A stretch of DNA of 64,000 nt from Pseudomonas sp. W4I3 (GTDB lineage: Bacteria > Pseudomonadota > Gammaproteobacteria > Pseudomonadales > Pseudomonadaceae): positions 1,697,501-1,761,500 of the forward strand of contig NZ_JAUSXS010000001.1 in assembly GCF_030816195.1 (NCBI RefSeq), in the 5' to 3' direction. Below are positions 20,877-29,557 of the stretch, in pieces (the stretch's first letter is position 1; each line of letters starts with the position of its first letter). The translations under genes and the position numbers were made by a program. Under the pieces are notes generated by a model that did not search any database, was not told the origin of the DNA, and saw nothing but the letters and a program-made list of their open reading frames with translations.

Positions 20877-21845
20877 TCAATTGGCCAAACGCGCGCCGCT
20901 GAGGCTGCCGCTCAATTCGTACGCCACCAATTCGGCCTGGTGCGCTGCGAGAATCTCCGGCAACGAACCGCGCAAGTATTCCACCCACGTTTTGATCTTG
21001 GCATCCAGGTATTGGCGCGAAGGGTAGATGGCGTACAGGTTCAGCTCCTGGGAACGGTAGTTGGGCATCACCCGCACCAGCGTGCCGTTGCGCAAACCTT
21101 CTATCGCGGCATACACCGGCAACAGGCCGACGCCCATGCCGCTGGTGATGGCGGTTTTCATGGCGTCGGCCGAATTGACCAGAAACGGCGAGCTGTTCAC
21201 CGCAACGCTTTCCTGGCCTTCGGGCCCGTTGAAGGTCCATTTGTCCAGCTGGATCACCGGGCTGACCAGTCGCAGGCAGGCGTGATTGAGCAGGTCCTGG
21301 GGCCGTTGTGCGCAGCCCTTGGCTTTGACGTAATCCGGCGAGGCGCAGGCGATGCTGTAGGTGATGCCCAGGCGTTGCGAGACGAAACCGGAGTCCGGCA
21401 GTTCGCTGGCCAGCACGATGGACACGTCATAGCCCTCATCGAGCAGGTCCGGCACGCGGTTGGCGAGCGTCAGGTCGAAGGTCACGTCGGGGTGGGTGCG
21501 GCGGTAGCGGGCAATCGCGTCGATCACGAAATGCTGGCCGATGCCAGTCATGGTGTGTACTTTCAGTTGCCCGGCCGGCCGCGCATGGGCGTCGCTGGCT
21601 TCGGCCTCGGCTTCCTCGACGTAGGCGAGGATCTGCTCGCAGCGCAGCAAATAGCGTTTGCCGGCCTCGGTCAGCGCGATGCGGCGGGTGGTGCGGTTGA
21701 GCAAGCGGGTTTGCAGGTGGGCCTCAAGGTTGGAGACCGCGCGCGAGACGTTGGCAGTGGTGGTGTCCAGTTGCACGGCGGCGGCGGTGAAGCTGCCGGC
21801 CTCCGCAACGCAACTGAACGCGCGCATGTTTTGCAAAGTGTCCAT
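20877..21845 (-). CDS. LysR-family transcriptional regulator
   Basis: A 322-residue LTTR. The N-terminal winged helix is MDTLQNMRAFSCVAEAGSFT with TTTANVSRAVSNLEAHLQTR as recognition region. The substrate-binding domain follows (GQLKVHTMTGIGQHFVIDAI onward). It is most similar in pattern to the CrgA/AaeR-like group that begins MDxLxxMRxFxxVxExGSF. The target is not evident: the upstream neighbour on the same strand is the orphan 731-residue gene, 74 nt away, and the downstream neighbour is a dehydrogenase behind a REPIN. Confidence 0.92.
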   Translation of the reverse strand: MDTLQNMRAFSCVAEAGSFTAAAVQLDTTTANVSRAVSNLEAHLQTRLLNRTTRRIALTEAGKRYLLRCEQILAYVEEAEAEASDAHARPAGQLKVHTMTGIGQHFVIDAIARYRRTHPDVTFDLTLANRVPDLLDEGYDVSIVLASELPDSGFVSQRLGITYSIACASPDYVKAKGCAQRPQDLLNHACLRLVSPVIQLDKWTFNGPEGQESVAVNSSPFLVNSADAMKTAITSGMGVGLLPVYAAIEGLRNGTLVRVMPNYRSQELNLYAIYPSRQYLDAKIKTWVEYLRGSLPEILAAHQAELVAYELSGSLSGARLAN

Positions 21846-21919
21846 GGGGTGTTCTCAAGGGAGATGACAAATTGTGACATGAAGTTGCGCGCAGGTGTGT
21901 ATCCGCTCGGCTTAGCGCC

Positions 21920-24115
21920 TCAGGACAGCGTCCAGGCCTCACTGACTTTCGCCTCGTAGTGCGGCAGATAGGCCAGCAGTACACCATTGAACGCCGCCAG
22001 GGCCCGGCTGCGATTTTCGACGGTGGGAATTTCAGCGGCGGTGTGTGCATGCTGCGTCAGTGTTTCAACCGCCAAAGTGAGCGCCGCACTGATGCGCTTG
22101 AGCGCGTCGAGTTCGGCACTGAGCACGGTGCCGAGGTGCTGCCGGCCGATGGTGTCGAGCAATGCCTGAACGTCATCGGCGTGACGCTGCAGGTAAACGT
22201 CCCAGCCGTGTCGTTGTTCGGGTGTTTGCAAGTAGTGGCGGGCTATAGGTAGCAGGTGGTCCAGGGAATGGCTGCCCAATTGCTCCTTGACCAAGGTCTG
22301 TCGCGTGCGCAGGGACTGCAGATCAATGCCGCTGTGCTGGTTGACCCGCTCCGGCAGCGTCAGGTTGCGGTCTTTGTTCACCGTATGACGAGTGAGCAGC
22401 ACCACCGGCTCACCCTGCTTGATTTTCACCCGTACGTGTGTGGACGTCGGTTTGGCGGGGTCGAGCAGCGACTCGCTGATCGAGCGGATCAGGTTGTCCC
22501 ACTCGAACGTCTGATCGCCAATGGCTGACAACGCCTGGCGAAGGCTCTTTTTCACGGCATCGATGGATTTGAGCGGGGCAATATCGATCTCCAGGTAGTC
22601 GCCGCTCAGGTGTGGGTCATCCCGTTTGCGGTGACTGATTTCAATCGTCACCCCTTTGCCGGTCCCGGCCCTCGAAGACAGCGTGATGCCGGTCGAACCG
22701 ATCAGCGTTTGGGACTGGGCCGTGAGTTTGTAGACGTTCAACGAATCGGGTCGAAGCAGAGCGCGATGTTGGTCGATAAAGGCGCGTATGGCGCTATCGA
22801 GCTCAGGATCGAGAGGCGGGTTTGCCTTTAGCAACACATAGCGTTCCAACAGCGAGCAGGCTTGCCGGTGGCTCGCACTCAGACTGCGGTTCAACTCGGA
22901 CGCCGGTACTGCGGCGCCAGCCTGCAAGGCGAATCGCCGGCTGCTGCTGGCCACGTGGGTTTTCATCGCAGTGAGCAGCGTCAGCGGATCGTCACCCTGG
23001 CGTCTGGAACCCGCCAGTTGCTGCTGTGCCAGCGTCGGGGCCATGTCATGAAGGTCGAGGATATCCAGCACTCTGCGCAGGTGCGTACGTTGCAGGCTCA
23101 GCGCCAGTGTCGAGTTCACTTTCAATACGCTGAAAACATCCATCGCCACCTTGCTGTTCGCATTCAGAGCGATGCCTTTCTCGCTGATGAGCGGCGCCGT
23201 GGCATGGTGCAAGGCGGGCAGTTCCACCCCGGCCAGGCCTGCGCGGTTCAGTGCCTGCCGGACGTAGGGCTGACTCAGCGCTGAGTAGGCCCTGTGTCGG
23301 TGCAGTTGGTGACGATCACTCACCAGCTCGCGCAATTGCCCGAATGTGCGCCCGATGCTTTCGCTGAGCGAGGTGTTTACCGAACCACTGCGACTGTCGG
23401 CGTAATGCTCCAGGCTTGCATACGTGCGGGACGTCATGTGCCCAAGACCTAGTTGCTGCTGAGACTGGGCCTCACTCAGATTCGTGAACGTGGATTTGAG
23501 CTTTCCCTGCAGGGCGATCACACGGGTGCTTTTGATTCGCTGGTCCGGGCTGATCTGCAGGTGCGAGTCGATGGTCAGATGCGGCCCTGCCCTGAGCTGG
23601 CGCGTCGATTCCAACGGCCAGTCATAGCCAATATGACGATGGTTACTGCGTTCCCCACCCGCTTGAACATAGGCCAGCGACGTCAGTAAGTGCTGCGTCA
23701 GACGCTGATGCCTGCTGTCTCCCATCGCTGCGCGAAACTGCCATTTCAGCGCGCGGCATAGGGTGTAGTCGGCTTCGATAGCCGGGTTCCGACTGCTGCG
23801 ATACCGCTTGAGCACGTGTTCGGCTTTTTTGAAGAACGCGTAGAAGCCAGGTAGCTCATCGCGCGACAGTTCCAACCGCGGTTCGCTGTTGCACAGCGTG
23901 TGGTGAAGCGCCTCTATGGCGAGCTTGTCGCGATGATCGCCGGCAAGCGGTACCAGGTTTTCCAGCACATGATCGGCTATCCAACGCACATCCCTTTGCA
24001 GAGGGAGCGTGCCGGGGCTCAAAGGCTCCGGCTCGGCGCGCAACTGCCTGTGCAGCAACGTGGCAGTGTCGTGGGCGGGCGGGCAGGTCGACAGCAGGCT
24101 GGGGGCGCAAAGCAT
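21920..24115 (-). CDS. large orphan protein of unknown function
   Basis: A 731-residue protein I do not recognise. I start at the ATG at 24115 (MLCAPSLLSTCPPAHD) because AGGAG lies 7 nt upstream; the frame is open for 48 more codons. There is no Sec signal, no clear membrane span and no common catalytic motif. It is rich in His, Arg, Leu, Ser and Gln, mostly helical in appearance, with one beta-rich stretch (about residues 480-600, GSTGITLSSRAGTGKG and ISHRKRDDPHLSGDYLE). Polar, Ser/Gln-rich composition and size resemble secreted effector or toxin proteins of plant-associated pseudomonads, but I see no hrp box upstream. It is flanked by a LysR regulator and an efflux operon that do not explain it. 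Confidence 0.7.
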   Translation of the reverse strand: MLCAPSLLSTCPPAHDTATLLHRQLRAEPEPLSPGTLPLQRDVRWIADHVLENLVPLAGDHRDKLAIEALHHTLCNSEPRLELSRDELPGFYAFFKKAEHVLKRYRSSRNPAIEADYTLCRALKWQFRAAMGDSRHQRLTQHLLTSLAYVQAGGERSNHRHIGYDWPLESTRQLRAGPHLTIDSHLQISPDQRIKSTRVIALQGKLKSTFTNLSEAQSQQQLGLGHMTSRTYASLEHYADSRSGSVNTSLSESIGRTFGQLRELVSDRHQLHRHRAYSALSQPYVRQALNRAGLAGVELPALHHATAPLISEKGIALNANSKVAMDVFSVLKVNSTLALSLQRTHLRRVLDILDLHDMAPTLAQQQLAGSRRQGDDPLTLLTAMKTHVASSSRRFALQAGAAVPASELNRSLSASHRQACSLLERYVLLKANPPLDPELDSAIRAFIDQHRALLRPDSLNVYKLTAQSQTLIGSTGITLSSRAGTGKGVTIEISHRKRDDPHLSGDYLEIDIAPLKSIDAVKKSLRQALSAIGDQTFEWDNLIRSISESLLDPAKPTSTHVRVKIKQGEPVVLLTRHTVNKDRNLTLPERVNQHSGIDLQSLRTRQTLVKEQLGSHSLDHLLPIARHYLQTPEQRHGWDVYLQRHADDVQALLDTIGRQHLGTVLSAELDALKRISAALTLAVETLTQHAHTAAEIPTVENRSRALAAFNGVLLAYLPHYEAKVSEAWTLS

Positions 24116-24344
24116 GGAATGCTCCTGAAGCTTGGGGCTCACGATTTTGGAGGTCGGCAAGGCAGGGCGATGTAGGGCGAATTCCGGAGCCCCTGGGTAA
24201 CTGTCTGACCGTGCGCGCACTCGGCCTGGATTATCGTCGGAACGGTAATAAAGATTCACAGGAATCCCCGCTTATCGTTCTTGGTCATGCCCCCTAGAAT
24301 TGCGCCACTTTCCCCGCGTCAACCACCTCAGGAATTCCCTAGCC

Positions 24345-25856
24345 GTGCCGCGTCGCATCAGCAGAGAGCTGAAGACTCTCAGTGTTTGGGCCTTATCGTT
24401 AGCAATCAGCGGCTGCATCGGAACCGCAGGCATCGGCCCCCAGGGCCAGTCCTTGAACGCCAACAACCTGGTCACCGACGAAGCGATCCAGAGCGCCGCC
24501 AGCGACGCTCACTGGCCCACCGTCCACTGGTGGCAGGCCTATGGCGATGCGCAACTGGACCGCTGGGTCGAACTCGCCACGCAAGACAGCCCCACGATGG
24601 CCATGGCCGCCGCGCGAGTGCGTGAAGCGCGGGCCATGGCCGGGGAGGCTGAGTCGGCCGAGTCCCTGCAGGTCAACAGCGACACTACCCTCAAGCGCCA
24701 CAACTGGCCGAAGGATCAGTTCTACGGCCCCGGCGAATTGAGCGGTGCCACTACCTGGGATAACAATTCATCCCTGGGTTTGAGCTACGCCCTTGACCTG
24801 TGGGGCCGCGAAAGCAATGCCAGCGAGCGTGCCGTCGACCTGGCCCACATGAGCGTCGCGCAAGCGCGTCAAGCCCAGCTCGAACTGCAGAACAACGTGG
24901 TGCGCGCCTATATCCAGTTGTCCCTGCATTACGCCAACCGCGATATCGTCGCGGCCACATTGGCCCAGCAACAGCAGATTCTCGACCTGGCAAACAAACG
25001 CCTGGACGCCGGGATCGGCACGCACTTGGACGTCAGCCAGGCACAAACGCCGTTGCCGGAAACCCACCGTCAGTTGGATGCGCTCGACGAGGAAATCGCC
25101 CTGAGTCGAAACCAGCTGGCGGCGCTGGCCGGCAAAGGTCCGGGGGAGGGCGCGCAGTTGCAACGTCCCAGCCTGTCGCTAGGCGCCGCGCTCAAATTGC
25201 CGTCGAACTTACCCGCACAACTGCTCGGCCAGCGTCCGGACGTGGTCGCCAGTCGCTGGCAGGTGGCGGCGCAGGCGCGAGGTATCGACGTCGCCCACGC
25301 GGGCTTCTACCCCAACGTCGACCTGGTCGGCAGCCTCGGCTTTATGGCCACTGGCGGCGGCACGCTGGCGTTTCTTGCAGGCAAGAAATTCAATTACAAC
25401 GCAGGTCCCGCCATCACCCTGCCGATCTTCGACGGCGGGCGCCTGCGGGCGCAGCTGGGTCAAGCCAGCGCCGGTTATGACACTGCCGTGGCGCATTACA
25501 ACCAGACCCTGGTCAATGCACTCAAGGGCATCAGCGACCAGTTGATTCGCCGCGAGTCCATGGAAAAACAGGCCTCGTTCGCCGCGCAATCGGTGGCGTC
25601 GGCGCAGAAAACCTCCGACATCGCGACCATCGCCTACCAGCGTGGCCTCACCGATTACCTCAACGTGCTGAACGCCCAGACCCAGCTGTTTCGCCAGCAG
25701 CAGGTCGAACAACAGGTGCAGGCCGCACGCTTGAGTGCCCACGCCGAACTGGTGACCGCCCTGGGCGGTGGCCTGGGCGCCGGTGACGATGTACCGCAGG
25801 ACGGCAAGACCCTTCCCAGCAAGACTCCGGCGGCGCTGGCCGTATTCGATCACTGA
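24345..25856 (+). CDS. outer-membrane efflux lipoprotein, NodT/OprM family
   Basis: TolC-like outer-membrane channel of 503 residues. I start at the GTG at 24345, with AGGAA upstream; the start at 24300 would give an unnecessary extension. The signal VPRRISRELKTLSVWALSLA is followed by lipobox ISGC (Cys 24). Two OEP repeats are visible (ARVREARAMAGEAESAESLQ...; RQPDVVASRWQVAA-like LGQRPDVVASRWQVAAQARG). It opens a four-gene operon with a FUSC permease, a DUF1656 peptide and an HlyD adaptor, so it provides the outer-membrane duct for a tripartite pump of the aromatic-acid efflux type. Confidence 0.92.
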   Translation: MPRRISRELKTLSVWALSLAISGCIGTAGIGPQGQSLNANNLVTDEAIQSAASDAHWPTVHWWQAYGDAQLDRWVELATQDSPTMAMAAARVREARAMAGEAESAESLQVNSDTTLKRHNWPKDQFYGPGELSGATTWDNNSSLGLSYALDLWGRESNASERAVDLAHMSVAQARQAQLELQNNVVRAYIQLSLHYANRDIVAATLAQQQQILDLANKRLDAGIGTHLDVSQAQTPLPETHRQLDALDEEIALSRNQLAALAGKGPGEGAQLQRPSLSLGAALKLPSNLPAQLLGQRPDVVASRWQVAAQARGIDVAHAGFYPNVDLVGSLGFMATGGGTLAFLAGKKFNYNAGPAITLPIFDGGRLRAQLGQASAGYDTAVAHYNQTLVNALKGISDQLIRRESMEKQASFAAQSVASAQKTSDIATIAYQRGLTDYLNVLNAQTQLFRQQQVEQQVQAARLSAHAELVTALGGGLGAGDDVPQDGKTLPSKTPAALAVFDH

Positions 25857-25866
25857 GTAGATAGCG

Positions 25867-28056
25867 ATGACTCCCTTGCCTGCCCCCCTGCGCTGGCTGC
25901 ACTCGCTTGAGTGGCGCCGTGGTTTTTTCGACTGGGCGCGCAGCGATGGCGTGACCTGGGTGTATATCCTCAAAGTGCTGCTCGCCGCGTTCCTCACGCT
26001 ATGGCTGGCGATGCGCCTGGAACTGCCGCAGCCGCGCACTGCGATGATCACGGTGTTTATCGTGATGCAACCGCAGAGCGGCCAGGTGTTTGCCAAGAGC
26101 TTTTACCGCTTCCTCGGCACCTTGGCGGGGTCGGCGGTGATGGTGCTGCTGATCGCATTGTTTGCGCAGAACACCGAACTGTTCCTTGGCGCATTGGCCA
26201 TCTGGGTGGGGATCTGCACCGCCGGTGCCACGCGCAATCGTAACTTTCGCGCCTACGGCTTCGTGCTTGCCGGCTACACGGCGGCGATGGTCGGCTTGCC
26301 GGCCCTGGCCCACCCGGACGGCGCCTTTATGGCGGCGGTGTGGCGGGTGCTGGAAATTTCCCTGGGCATTCTCTGCTCCACGCTGGTCAGCGCCGCGATC
26401 CTGCCGCAGACCTCCAGCGCCGCGATGCGCAATGCGCTTTATCAACGCTTTGGGGTGTTCGCGCTGTTCGTCACCGACGGGCTGCGAGGTCGCAGCCAGC
26501 GTGACGAGTTTGAAAACACCAACGTGCGCTTTATCGCCGAGGCGGTCGGCCTCGAAGGCCTGCGCAGCGTCACCGTGTTCGAAGACCCGCACATGCGTCG
26601 GCGCAATGGTCGCCTCAGTCGCCTCAACAGCGAATTCATGAGCATCACCACGCGCTTCAACGCGTTGCACCAGTTGCTGGCGCGACTGCGCGCCGACGAA
26701 GCCGATCATGTGGTCGCGGCGATAAAGCCCGGCCTGCAGGATTTGGCCGAAGTGCTCGACGGCTTTTCCGGCCGAGCCCTGACCAGCCCCGACGCGGCGC
26801 GACTGGTCAACCTGCTCAGCGCTTACAAGGACAGCTTGCCCGCCAAGGTGCGCAGCCTGCGTGCGCACTTCCAGGAAGCTGACCCTGCCGAAGCCGAACA
26901 ACTGGACTTTCACACCGCCTACGAGCTGCTGTACCGCTTCGTCGATGACCTGCACAACTATGCGCAAACCCACGCCTCCCTGGCCGATCACCGTCACGCG
27001 CGGGAAGACTGGGACCAGGCCTATACGCCGAAAACCAACTGGCTGGCGTGCGCCGCCGCCGGCCTGCGTGCCTCGTTCATTCTGATTGTGCTCGGCAGTT
27101 ACTGGGTGGCCACCGCCTGGCCCAGTGGCGCGACCATGACCTTGATCGCCGCCGCAACGGTCGGCCTGTCCGCCGCCACGCCCAACCCCAAGCGCATGGC
27201 CTTCCAGATGGCCTGCGGCACCTTGATCGGTGCGCTGGTGGGGTTTGTCGAAATGTTCTTCGTGTTCCCCCTGATCGATGGCTTCCCGCTGCTGTGCGTG
27301 ATGCTCGCGCCAGTGATCATCTTCGGCGCCTTCCTCGCCTCGCGCCCGCAGTACGCCGGGGTCGGTGTGGGTTTGCTGATCTTCTTCAGCACCGGTTCGG
27401 TGCCGGACAACCTCACGGTCTACAACCCCTACAGCTTTATCAACGACTACATCGCCATGGTCATCGGCATGCTGGTGTGCGCGGCGGCCGGCGCGATCAT
27501 CCTGCCACCCAACAGCCGTTGGCTGTGGCGTCGCCTCGAACAGGACCTGCGCGAGCAAGTGGTGTATGCGATCAGCGGCAAGCTCAAGGGCCTGGCGTCG
27601 AGTTTCGAAAGCCGCACCCGTGACCTGCTGCACCAGGCTTATGGTCTTGCCGCCGGCCAGCCGCAGGTGCAGCGCGATTTGCTGCGTTGGATGTTCGTGG
27701 TGCTGGAGGTGGGCCACGCGATCATCGAGTTGCGCAAGGAACAGGCGATCCTGCCGGTGCATCCGGCGTACGCCGAATCCCAGCCCTGGCGCCAGGCAAT
27801 CCGCGTGATGGGGCGTTCGCTGGTGCGGCTGTTCCTGCAGCCCAGCGCCAGCAACCTGGAGCGCGGGCTCATTGCTGTCGACCATGCGATCAGCCGCGTG
27901 CAGGCCACCGATGAACCGTTCGCCCCGCACTTCGACACGTCGGCCCTGCGTCGGGTGAAAAGCTACCTGCACTTTATCCGCACCTCGTTGCTCGACCCGC
28001 AATCGCCGTTGGCGGCCCTCAAAGGCGCCACGCAAGGAGCCATGAATGCCCCGTGA
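25867..28056 (+). CDS. FUSC-family inner-membrane exporter (AaeB-like)
   Basis: A 729-residue permease of the aromatic acid exporter/FUSC family. Two blocks of membrane spans are visible: residues about 35-185 (VYILKVLLAAFLTLWLAMRL, VMVLLIALFAQNTELFLGAL) and about 390-545 (SFILIVLGSYWVATAWPSG, LLCVMLAPVIIFGAFLAS), separated by a long cytoplasmic helical region. AaeB in E. coli exports p-hydroxybenzoate and related acids. The gene order outer-membrane factor, FUSC, DUF1656, HlyD is widespread in pseudomonads. It starts 10 nt after the channel gene and overlaps the next gene by 11 nt. Confidence 0.92.
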   Translation: MTPLPAPLRWLHSLEWRRGFFDWARSDGVTWVYILKVLLAAFLTLWLAMRLELPQPRTAMITVFIVMQPQSGQVFAKSFYRFLGTLAGSAVMVLLIALFAQNTELFLGALAIWVGICTAGATRNRNFRAYGFVLAGYTAAMVGLPALAHPDGAFMAAVWRVLEISLGILCSTLVSAAILPQTSSAAMRNALYQRFGVFALFVTDGLRGRSQRDEFENTNVRFIAEAVGLEGLRSVTVFEDPHMRRRNGRLSRLNSEFMSITTRFNALHQLLARLRADEADHVVAAIKPGLQDLAEVLDGFSGRALTSPDAARLVNLLSAYKDSLPAKVRSLRAHFQEADPAEAEQLDFHTAYELLYRFVDDLHNYAQTHASLADHRHAREDWDQAYTPKTNWLACAAAGLRASFILIVLGSYWVATAWPSGATMTLIAAATVGLSAATPNPKRMAFQMACGTLIGALVGFVEMFFVFPLIDGFPLLCVMLAPVIIFGAFLASRPQYAGVGVGLLIFFSTGSVPDNLTVYNPYSFINDYIAMVIGMLVCAAAGAIILPPNSRWLWRRLEQDLREQVVYAISGKLKGLASSFESRTRDLLHQAYGLAAGQPQVQRDLLRWMFVVLEVGHAIIELRKEQAILPVHPAYAESQPWRQAIRVMGRSLVRLFLQPSASNLERGLIAVDHAISRVQATDEPFAPHFDTSALRRVKSYLHFIRTSLLDPQSPLAALKGATQGAMNAP

Positions 28057-28246
28057 AATAGCCTTCCACGGCATTTATATGCCGACCATGACCCTGATGT
28101 TCCTGATCGCGGCCGCCCTGGCCTGGGCCTTGGACCGCTGTCTAGCCGGGTTGGACCTGTACCGGTTTTTCTGGCACCCGGCGTTGCTGCGCCTGAGCCT
28201 GTTCGTTTGCCTGTTCGGCGCCCTGGCGCTGAGCGTCTACCGTTGA
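28046..28246 (+). CDS. DUF1656 small membrane protein (AaeX-like)
   Basis: A 66-residue protein with two predicted membrane spans (TLMFLIAAALAWALDRCL and LSLFVCLFGALALSVYR) joined by the short segment GLDLYRFFWHPAL. This is the DUF1656/AaeX family, always found between a FUSC permease and an HlyD adaptor. Its start overlaps the end of the FUSC gene by 11 nt, indicating translational coupling. Its role is unknown; it is probably a small subunit of the pump. Confidence 0.88.
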   Translation: MPREIAFHGIYMPTMTLMFLIAAALAWALDRCLAGLDLYRFFWHPALLRLSLFVCLFGALALSVYR

Positions 28247-28256
28247 GAATGCCCCG

Positions 28257-29117
28257 ATGAAAAAGTTTTTCAGCCTGCTCGCAACCCTGCTGGTGCTGGC
28301 GTTGGCGATCTGGATTGGCCGCACTCTGTGGGTGCACTACATGGAAACACCGTGGACCCGCGATGGCCGTGTGCGTGCCGACATCATCAATGTCGCGGCC
28401 GACGTGACCGGCGAAGTGGTGGACGTGCCGGTGCGCGACAACCAGTTGGTGAAGAAAGGCGACCTGCTGATGCAGATCGACCCCGAGCACTACCGCATTG
28501 CGGTCAAACAGGCGCAGTCGCTGGTGGCTTCACGCAAGGCCACCTGGGAAATGCGCAAGCTCAACGCCCACCGCCGCGCCGACCTCGACGCCCTGGTGAT
28601 CTCCCGGGAAAACCGCGACGACGCCAGCAATATCGCCGACTCGGCCCTGGCCGATTACCAACACGCGTTGGCGCAGCTGGAAGCGGCTGAACTGAATCTG
28701 AAACGCACGCACGTGGTGGCGGCGGTGGACGGCTATGTCACCAACCTCAATGTGCACCGCGGCGACTATGCGCGCATCGGTGAGGCGAAGATGGCCGTGG
28801 TGGACATGAACTCGTTCTGGGTCTACGGCTTCTTCGAGGAAACCAAGCTTCCCCACGTAAACGTCGGGGACGAAGCCGATATGCAACTGATGAGCGGCGA
28901 GACCCTCAAAGGCCATGTGGAAAGCATTTCCCGTGGCATCTACGACCGCGACAACCCCGAGAGCCGCGAGCTGATCGCCGATGTGAACCCGACCTTCAAC
29001 TGGGTGAGGCTGGCCCAGCGCGTGCCGGTGCGGATTCACATCGATGACGTGCCGGACGGCGTGCTGTTGGCGGCCGGCATCACCTGCACCGTGATCGTCA
29101 ATCCAGCACAAAACTAG
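28257..29117 (+). CDS. HlyD-family periplasmic adaptor (AaeA-like)
   Basis: Membrane-fusion protein of 286 residues for the FUSC exporter. One N-terminal span (KFFSLLATLLVLALAIWIG) is followed by the first lipoyl half (INVAADVTGEVVDVPVRDNQ), a short helical hairpin, the second lipoyl half (HVVAAVDGYVTNLNVHRGDY) and a beta-barrel domain. It connects the FUSC permease to the NodT channel. It is the last gene of the operon; a short single palindrome (29119-29143) directly follows its stop. Confidence 0.92.
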   Translation: MKKFFSLLATLLVLALAIWIGRTLWVHYMETPWTRDGRVRADIINVAADVTGEVVDVPVRDNQLVKKGDLLMQIDPEHYRIAVKQAQSLVASRKATWEMRKLNAHRRADLDALVISRENRDDASNIADSALADYQHALAQLEAAELNLKRTHVVAAVDGYVTNLNVHRGDYARIGEAKMAVVDMNSFWVYGFFEETKLPHVNVGDEADMQLMSGETLKGHVESISRGIYDRDNPESRELIADVNPTFNWVRLAQRVPVRIHIDDVPDGVLLAAGITCTVIVNPAQN

Positions 29118-29118
29118 A

Positions 29119-29143
29119 ATGTGGGAGCAAGCCCCTCCCACAT
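29119..29143. repeat. single short REP-like palindrome
   Basis: ATGTGGGAGCAAGCCCC and the closing TCCCACAT form one compact hairpin 2 nt after the adaptor stop, apparently a REPIN collapsed to its outer ends. It may also act as a terminator, although no T-run follows directly. Confidence 0.65.
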
Positions 29144-29155
29144 TCTTTAATCGAG

Positions 29156-29557
29156 TCAGGCCTTGATAAAGGTCTCATGCAGATGCCGCCACAACAGCGC
29201 GCCACTGGCCTGTTTTTCGAACACCACCGTGGCCCGTCGATCCGTATGCGTACCGCTGTCATCAACCTGATGCTCGCGGTAGGTCACCGTCGCGCCGCGT
29301 GCGTGCCGGTCAATGCCGGTCATTTCGCTCAGGGTGATCTTCAAGCCCGGCCGCATCCCGCCCAGGCGCGTGAACAGTGCGTGGACGCCTGCCGTATTCA
29401 CCCGGGTGCCGGTGGCGGGGGCCACCATGCTGAACTCCGGCGAGAAGCGCGCCAACAGGTTCTGCAAGGTGCCCTCCGGTGCGACGCCGGCAAACCATTG
29501 CTCGATCTCGACGTGGGTCTGGATCACTTCTTCAAAAAAATCGCTGTAGTCAATCAT
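29156..29557 (-). CDS. SnoaL/NTF2-like fold protein
   Basis: A 133-residue cytoplasmic protein of the NTF2-like superfamily (SnoaL/DUF4440 kind). The pattern of an N-terminal helix (FFEEVIQTHVEIEQWFAG), FSPEFSMVAPATGTRVN and a C-terminal sheet ending TVVFEKQASGALLWRHLHET fits. The function cannot be assigned; such proteins include isomerases and polyketide cyclases. Its start overlaps the MFS transporter stop by four bases, so the two are translated together and may serve one detoxification pathway under the divergent LysR. Confidence 0.7.
   Translation of the reverse strand: MIDYSDFFEEVIQTHVEIEQWFAGVAPEGTLQNLLARFSPEFSMVAPATGTRVNTAGVHALFTRLGGMRPGLKITLSEMTGIDRHARGATVTYREHQVDDSGTHTDRRATVVFEKQASGALLWRHLHETFIKA

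Noticed and set aside
25999..28074. 691-codon open frame on the - strand
   Set aside because: Antisense to the FUSC permease gene, low-complexity product.
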